A model generated the notes under the pieces. It did no database searches. It had not been told where the DNA came from and saw only the letters and a list, made by a program, of their open reading frames with translations. From Thermus altitudinis (lineage in GTDB: Bacteria; Deinococcota; Deinococci; Deinococcales; Thermaceae), in NCBI RefSeq assembly GCF_022760835.1, contig NZ_JAKTNQ010000016.1, positions 1 to 54,355 of the forward strand: a stretch of DNA of 54,355 nucleotides, given 5' to 3'. The position numbers and the translations under genes are program-made. Below are positions 51,161 to 54,355 of the stretch, in pieces (the stretch's first letter is position 1; every line of letters begins with the position of its first letter).

Positions 51161-51903
51161 ACGGGGCGGATGCTCCCCACAGGGGACAGCTTGAGGCGCT
51201 TAAGGCCCTTTATGACCTGCAGGAAAAGGACCTGGAGATAGACCGATTGCAAAAGGAGGCGGAGACCCTCCCCCAGGACCTGGTTGCGGTGAAGACCCAG
51301 GTGGAGGCCCTGGAAAGCCGGCTCGCCGACCTCCTGGAGCGCCAGGCAGAGCTCCGCAAGGAGTACAACCGCCACAGCCTGGACATTGAGGACCTCACCG
51401 CCAAGGAGAAGCAGGCGGAAGCCGAGCAACGCCAGGCCCAAAGCGCCCGCGAGCAGACCCAGTACGAGAACCGCATCCAACAGATCAAGGACCGCATCAA
51501 AGAGCTCCTGGAGCTTTCCACCCCCATCATGGAGGCCATGGAGAACCTGGAAGGCGAGATCCAGGAGGTGGAAGCCGAGCTCGCCGCCTTAAAGCCCCGC
51601 CTGGAAGAACTCTTGGAGGCCAACCGGGTGCGAGTGGAGGCCCTAAGGGCGGAAATCGCCCTCAGGCTAGAGGAACGTTCCCTCATGGCCCAAGCCATCC
51701 CCGCCCCCGTCCTGAAGGAGTACGAGGCCATCCGCCGGGCCCGCAAGGGCACCGGCATCGCCCGCATGCTCCGCCAAGGCCAGGTCTTCCGCTGCGAAGG
51801 GTGCAACGTGGTCCTGCCCACCCACGTGGCCCAGAAGGTGGTGCAGGGGCAGCTGGTGCGCTGCCCCTCCTGTGGCCGGCTCCTGTGGAAAGGGGAGGGC
51901 TAG
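51148..51903 (+). CDS. Coiled-coil protein with a C4 zinc ribbon
   Basis: A 251-residue protein. Residues 10-175 are an almost continuous heptad coiled coil rich in Glu, Leu, Gln and Ala. The C-terminal 50 residues form a zinc ribbon with CEGC and CPSC pairs. This plan matches a widespread family (zf-RING_7/DUF164-like) of uncertain function. The ATG sits within the MBL gene's last codons. A GTG nine bases later is 7 bases after TAGAAT and would fit a leaderless start, so the exact N-terminus is uncertain. Convergent with OsmC by a four-base overlap. Confidence 0.8.
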   Translation: MGNVNGADAPHRGQLEALKALYDLQEKDLEIDRLQKEAETLPQDLVAVKTQVEALESRLADLLERQAELRKEYNRHSLDIEDLTAKEKQAEAEQRQAQSAREQTQYENRIQQIKDRIKELLELSTPIMEAMENLEGEIQEVEAELAALKPRLEELLEANRVRVEALRAEIALRLEERSLMAQAIPAPVLKEYEAIRRARKGTGIARMLRQGQVFRCEGCNVVLPTHVAQKVVQGQLVRCPSCGRLLWKGEG

Positions 51904-52328
51904 ACCAGGCGGGCCTCGAGGGTGATCTCCTTCACCGCCCCTAAGGCCCGGGAAACCGGGCAGCCCTCCTTGGCCGCCTGGGCGATCTCCTGGAACCTAT
52001 CCGGGGTTATCCCCGGCACCTCCGCCTCGGTAACCAGGTCAATGCGGGTGATGGTGGCCTTTCCCTCCACCATCTCCAGGTGCACCCGGGCCTCCGTGGA
52101 AACCCGCTTGGGGGTGAATCCCTCCCGCTCCAAGGAGGCCGCCAAGGCCATGGAGAAGCAGCCCGCATGGGCGGCGGCGATGAGCTCCTCGGGGTTGGTC
52201 CCCGGCCCCTCCTCAAACCTGGAGGGGAAGGAATAGGGTCCCTCAAAAGCCTGGCTTTGCAGCTTCATTAGACCCTGACCGTTACGCAAACCGCCTTCCC
52301 ATATCGCATTGGCCTTTCTTACCGGCAT
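51900..52328 (-). CDS. OsmC-family peroxiredoxin
   Basis: A 142-residue member of the OsmC/Ohr family that reduces organic hydroperoxides with a cysteine pair. The first redox Cys is in AHAGCFSMALA and the second in KEGCPVSRALG; the family's conserved Glu/Arg partners (PEELIAAAHA) are present. N-terminal RKANAIWEGGLRNGQG matches OsmC rather than Ohr. ATG preceded by GGAGGTAAAGCC. Confidence 0.9.
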   Translation of the reverse strand: MPVRKANAIWEGGLRNGQGLMKLQSQAFEGPYSFPSRFEEGPGTNPEELIAAAHAGCFSMALAASLEREGFTPKRVSTEARVHLEMVEGKATITRIDLVTEAEVPGITPDRFQEIAQAAKEGCPVSRALGAVKEITLEARLV

Positions 52329-52409
52329 GGCTTTACCTCCGGTTCCAGGATACTCCTAACCCGCACAACCGCCGGGTGAGGCAAGGCACCTTCTACTATC
52401 CCTTGCGGT

Positions 52410-53225
52410 TTGACGGAGGGGCCCAAACGGAAGCACACTAAAGGCGTGCTTTTCCTCTTCGTGGACGGCCTCGGCCTAGGTGAGGCCCTGGAGGACCTTT
52501 TCCCCTTCCTCCTAGAGCTTTCCCCTAAGGCCTTGGACGCCACCTTGGGGGTGGAGGGCCTGCCCCAGTCGGGCACGGGCCAGACCACCCTCCTTACTGG
52601 GGTCAATGCCCCCCGCCTTCTCGGCCACCACCAGGGGCCTTTTCCCAGCCCCAGGCTCAGGCCCCTTCTGCAAAAAAGCCTGTACGCTTGGGCGAAGGAA
52701 ACAGGCCTACGCATCCTCCACGCCAACGCTTACCGCCCGGAATACCTAGAGCGGGCCGCCGCGGGAAGGAGGCTTCTCCTCTCCGCCTTCGCCCAAGGGG
52801 CCCTCCTGGCGGGCCTGCCCCTTTTGCCCCTGGGCCACCCCGAGGCCCTTTCCCCTGGGTTTTGGGAAGATCCCTTTGGAGCTGGAGCCCAGGCGGCTTC
52901 CCTGGCCCGGGGCTTTGACCTGGTGGTCCTGGAATACTGGGCCCTGGACCTCTTCGCCCACCGTTTCCCAGAGGCGCTACCCGAAAGCTTCCTGGAGCTT
53001 TCCCTTTTCCTGAAGGGCTTCTTGGAGGAAGGGGGCACCCTCCTCCTCACCTCCGACCACGGCAATGCCGAGGAGCCCTGGCACCCCCGGCACACCCGAA
53101 ACCCTGTGCCCTTGGTCTATACGGGGCAGAAAACCCCCTTCTGGCCGAAGGATCTGGCGGCCTTTTTCCTTTGGTTGCAAGTGATTATCACTTCTAAACT
53201 TACAAAATCCGACCGGAATACTTGA
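52410..53225 (+). CDS. Alkaline-phosphatase-superfamily (PGM-like) metalloenzyme
   Basis: A protein of up to 271 residues resembling a trimmed cofactor-independent phosphoglycerate mutase or archaeal-type metalloenzyme. Metal and nucleophile positions: FVDGLGLG (first Asp), SGTGQTTLLTG (nucleophilic Ser/Thr), EYWALDLFAHR (Asp/His), LLTSDHGNAEE and HTRNPVPLV (His). The large lid domain of iPGM is missing, so a different phosphotransferase or phosphatase activity is likely. The TTG start is weak; a GTG at 52446 following CACACT is an alternative. The reading frame runs through a perfect palindrome that belongs to the next gene's control region. Confidence 0.72.
   Translation: MTEGPKRKHTKGVLFLFVDGLGLGEALEDLFPFLLELSPKALDATLGVEGLPQSGTGQTTLLTGVNAPRLLGHHQGPFPSPRLRPLLQKSLYAWAKETGLRILHANAYRPEYLERAAAGRRLLLSAFAQGALLAGLPLLPLGHPEALSPGFWEDPFGAGAQAASLARGFDLVVLEYWALDLFAHRFPEALPESFLELSLFLKGFLEEGGTLLLTSDHGNAEEPWHPRHTRNPVPLVYTGQKTPFWPKDLAAFFLWLQVIITSKLTKSDRNT
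53179..53193. promoter_or_regulatory. Perfect 15-base palindrome, candidate Fur-type operator
   Basis: AAGTGAT-T-ATCACTT, seven-base arms around one base. It is 28 bases upstream of the -35 box of the iron transporter gene and inside the last codons of the preceding gene. The 7-1-7 layout is that of Fur-family boxes; the sequence itself is not the E. coli consensus. Confidence 0.5.
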
Positions 53226-53250
53226 CTTTGTCCCCCCTTTCCGGTAAAGT
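53222..53250 (+). promoter_or_regulatory. Strong promoter of the iron-binding protein gene
   Basis: TTGACT, exactly 17 bases, TAAAGT. The leader that follows holds two GC palindromes (GAGGGCGCCCTC and CCCCGGGG...CCCCGGGG) before GAAGGAGG. Confidence 0.8.
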
Positions 53251-53309
53251 CCCCAGGCAGAGGGCGCCCTCGCCCCGGGGAACCCCCGGGGAGGTAGGAA
53301 GGAGGCAAG

Positions 53310-54305
53310 ATGCAGCGTAGAAGACTCGTTACCTTGGTGGGCATTCTGGTCCTAGGGTTGGCTTCCGCTCAAGAGACGACCCTGACCCTCTATTCCGGGC
53401 GGGGGCAGAGCCTGGTGGAACCCTTGGTGAAGCAGTTCCAAGCGGAGACCGGTATCCGGGTCCAGGTGCGCTACGGCACCGACGCCCAGATCCTGGCGGC
53501 CCTGCAGGAGGAGGGAAGCCGGTCGCCGGCCGATATCTTCTGGGCCAACACCGCAGGGGCTTTGGGCCAGGCGGCCAGCAAAGGGCTCCTACGGCCCTTG
53601 GGAGACACCCTCCTGAAGCAGCCCTTGGCCTTCGTGCCCGAGTCCAAAGCCTGGGTACCGGTGACCCTGCGCCTTAGGGTCTTGGCCTACAACCCGCAGA
53701 AGTTCAAGCCGGAAGAGCTTCCGGGAAGCATCCTGGACCTCCCCCGCTTCGCCCAGGACAAGGGCCTGGCGGGTAGGATGGGCTGGACCCCCACCTATTC
53801 CAGCTTCCAGGACATGGTGGCGGGGATGATGGTCCTCTATGGGGAAAACAGGACCCGGGAATGGCTTTCCGCCATGAAAGCCCTTAACCCCAAGGGCTAT
53901 GCCTCCAACTCGGCCATGCTGGACGCCATCCGCGCCGGGGAGATCGACCTGGGCTCCACCAACCACTACTACGTGGTGCGCTTCCGCCGAGCGGGGTACA
54001 ACCTGGGCCTTCACTACTTCAAGGAAGGGGATGTGGGCAACCTGGCCCTGGTCACAGGGGCAGGCATCCTGAAGACCTCCAAGAACCTGGTGGCCGCCAA
54101 CCGCTTCCTCACCTACCTCCTCTCCCCCAAGGGGCAGCAGTATTTTGCGGGGACCGTGGGGGAATACCCCCTGGTGAAGGGGGTGGTGGCCGACGCCCAC
54201 CTCCTGCCCTTGGAAGAAGCCCTGAAGAAAAGCCCCAAGCTGGACTTTGAAAAGCTTCCCCTGGACCAAGCCCTGAGGCTCCTCCGGGAGCTGGGCATCC
54301 TCTAA
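53310..54305 (+). CDS. Ferric-iron ABC transporter substrate-binding protein
   Basis: A 331-residue periplasmic binding protein of the FbpA/FutA/AfuA class. Signal peptide about 1-20 (RRRLVTLVGILVLGLASA). The mature N-terminus TLTLYSGRGQSLVEPLVKQFQAETGIRVQVRYG, the ADIFWANTAGALGQAA segment, the GWTPTYSSFQDMVAGMM hinge region and the NHYYVVRF tyrosine pair (metal ligands in this family) are all seen. It captures Fe3+ or a ferric chelate for import. ATG preceded by GAAGGAGG. A strong promoter and a palindromic operator upstream suggest iron control; a permease gene probably follows past the window end. Confidence 0.9.
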   Translation: MQRRRLVTLVGILVLGLASAQETTLTLYSGRGQSLVEPLVKQFQAETGIRVQVRYGTDAQILAALQEEGSRSPADIFWANTAGALGQAASKGLLRPLGDTLLKQPLAFVPESKAWVPVTLRLRVLAYNPQKFKPEELPGSILDLPRFAQDKGLAGRMGWTPTYSSFQDMVAGMMVLYGENRTREWLSAMKALNPKGYASNSAMLDAIRAGEIDLGSTNHYYVVRFRRAGYNLGLHYFKEGDVGNLALVTGAGILKTSKNLVAANRFLTYLLSPKGQQYFAGTVGEYPLVKGVVADAHLLPLEEALKKSPKLDFEKLPLDQALRLLRELGIL

Positions 54306-54320
54306 TACCCTTTCTTGTTG

Positions 54321-54326
54321 TATTCT
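54321..54326 (+). promoter_or_regulatory. -10 box before the next gene
   Basis: TATTCT, 6 bases before an ATG at the window edge. Confidence 0.35.
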
Positions 54327-54332
54327 TCGTCC

Positions 54333-54355
54333 ATGACCGTGGCCGACCACCTGAC
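54333..54355 (+). CDS. Start of a truncated gene at the window edge
   Basis: Seven complete codons (MTVADHL) are visible after a -10 box. The position behind an iron-binding protein suggests an ABC permease, but nothing in these residues shows it. Confidence 0.35.

Overview
This window is a GC-rich (roughly two thirds G+C), very densely coded chromosomal segment that reads as a member of the genus Thermus. The signs are Leu/Ala/Gly/Glu-rich proteins, almost no intergenic space, a Thermus-type gene set, and -10 hexamers (TATAAT-like) lying 5-9 bases from start codons with no Shine-Dalgarno site between. I see no tRNA, rRNA, CRISPR array, insertion sequence or phage gene; apart from one large surface-protein operon the segment looks like ordinary core genome.

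Layout. 1-1.2 kb: remnant of an HrpB helicase gene. 1.2-2.7 kb: SCP2-domain protein plus zinc alcohol dehydrogenase. 2.7-3.0 kb: the only gap over 300 bases. 3.0-9.7 kb: a USP-like protein, then an overlapping run of two LptF/LptG-type permeases, an LptD-type outer-membrane protein, a lipoprotein and an SDR enzyme. 9.7-15.9 kb (minus strand): VanZ-like protein, methylmalonyl-CoA epimerase, polyferredoxin, DAHP synthase/chorismate mutase, TatC, TatA, GlmU, TrmB. 15.9-17.5 kb: DUF4388 protein plus a response regulator with an HD-GYP domain. 17.5-23.7 kb: UbiD-family decarboxylase, YraN, a PASTA protein with a kinase-like but non-catalytic head, a small flavoprotein, an SDR, and an AlaX editing protein. 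23.7-28.7 kb: HEPN-MNT fusion, RsuA-type pseudouridine synthase, VanW protein, small cupin, TopA.

28.9-44.1 kb is the most unusual region. It is a 15 kb, five-gene, same-strand operon of exported proteins: a small DUF11-like protein, an 877-residue Asn/Thr-rich DUF11 protein with a near-perfect ribosome binding site, a related 889-residue paralogue, an 1812-residue protein with Ig-like repeats followed by a probable outer-membrane beta-barrel, and a 1272-residue multidomain protein with a Cys-rich membrane head, lamin-tail and SdrD-B-like domains. It looks like a dedicated cell-surface structure or adhesin assembly with its own outer-membrane component. A 12-base element (CTTTTCACAGGA, at most one mismatch) lies 30-31 bases before the start codons of its first gene, the DUF4388/HD-GYP pair and the vanW gene, suggesting a shared regulator.

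44.1-54.3 kb returns to housekeeping and metabolism: acyl-CoA transferase/hydrolase, alanine dehydrogenase, DUF456, glutaredoxin-like protein, Lgt, PatB/MalY lyase, Hsp20, tandem rhodanese, MBL hydrolase, zinc-ribbon coiled coil, OsmC, a phosphoglycerate-mutase-like enzyme, and a ferric-iron ABC substrate-binding protein behind a strong promoter and a perfect 15-base palindrome. Envelope biology (Tat, Lgt, Lpt, PASTA, VanW, surface operon) is over-represented. All calls are from reading the sequence; no database search was run.
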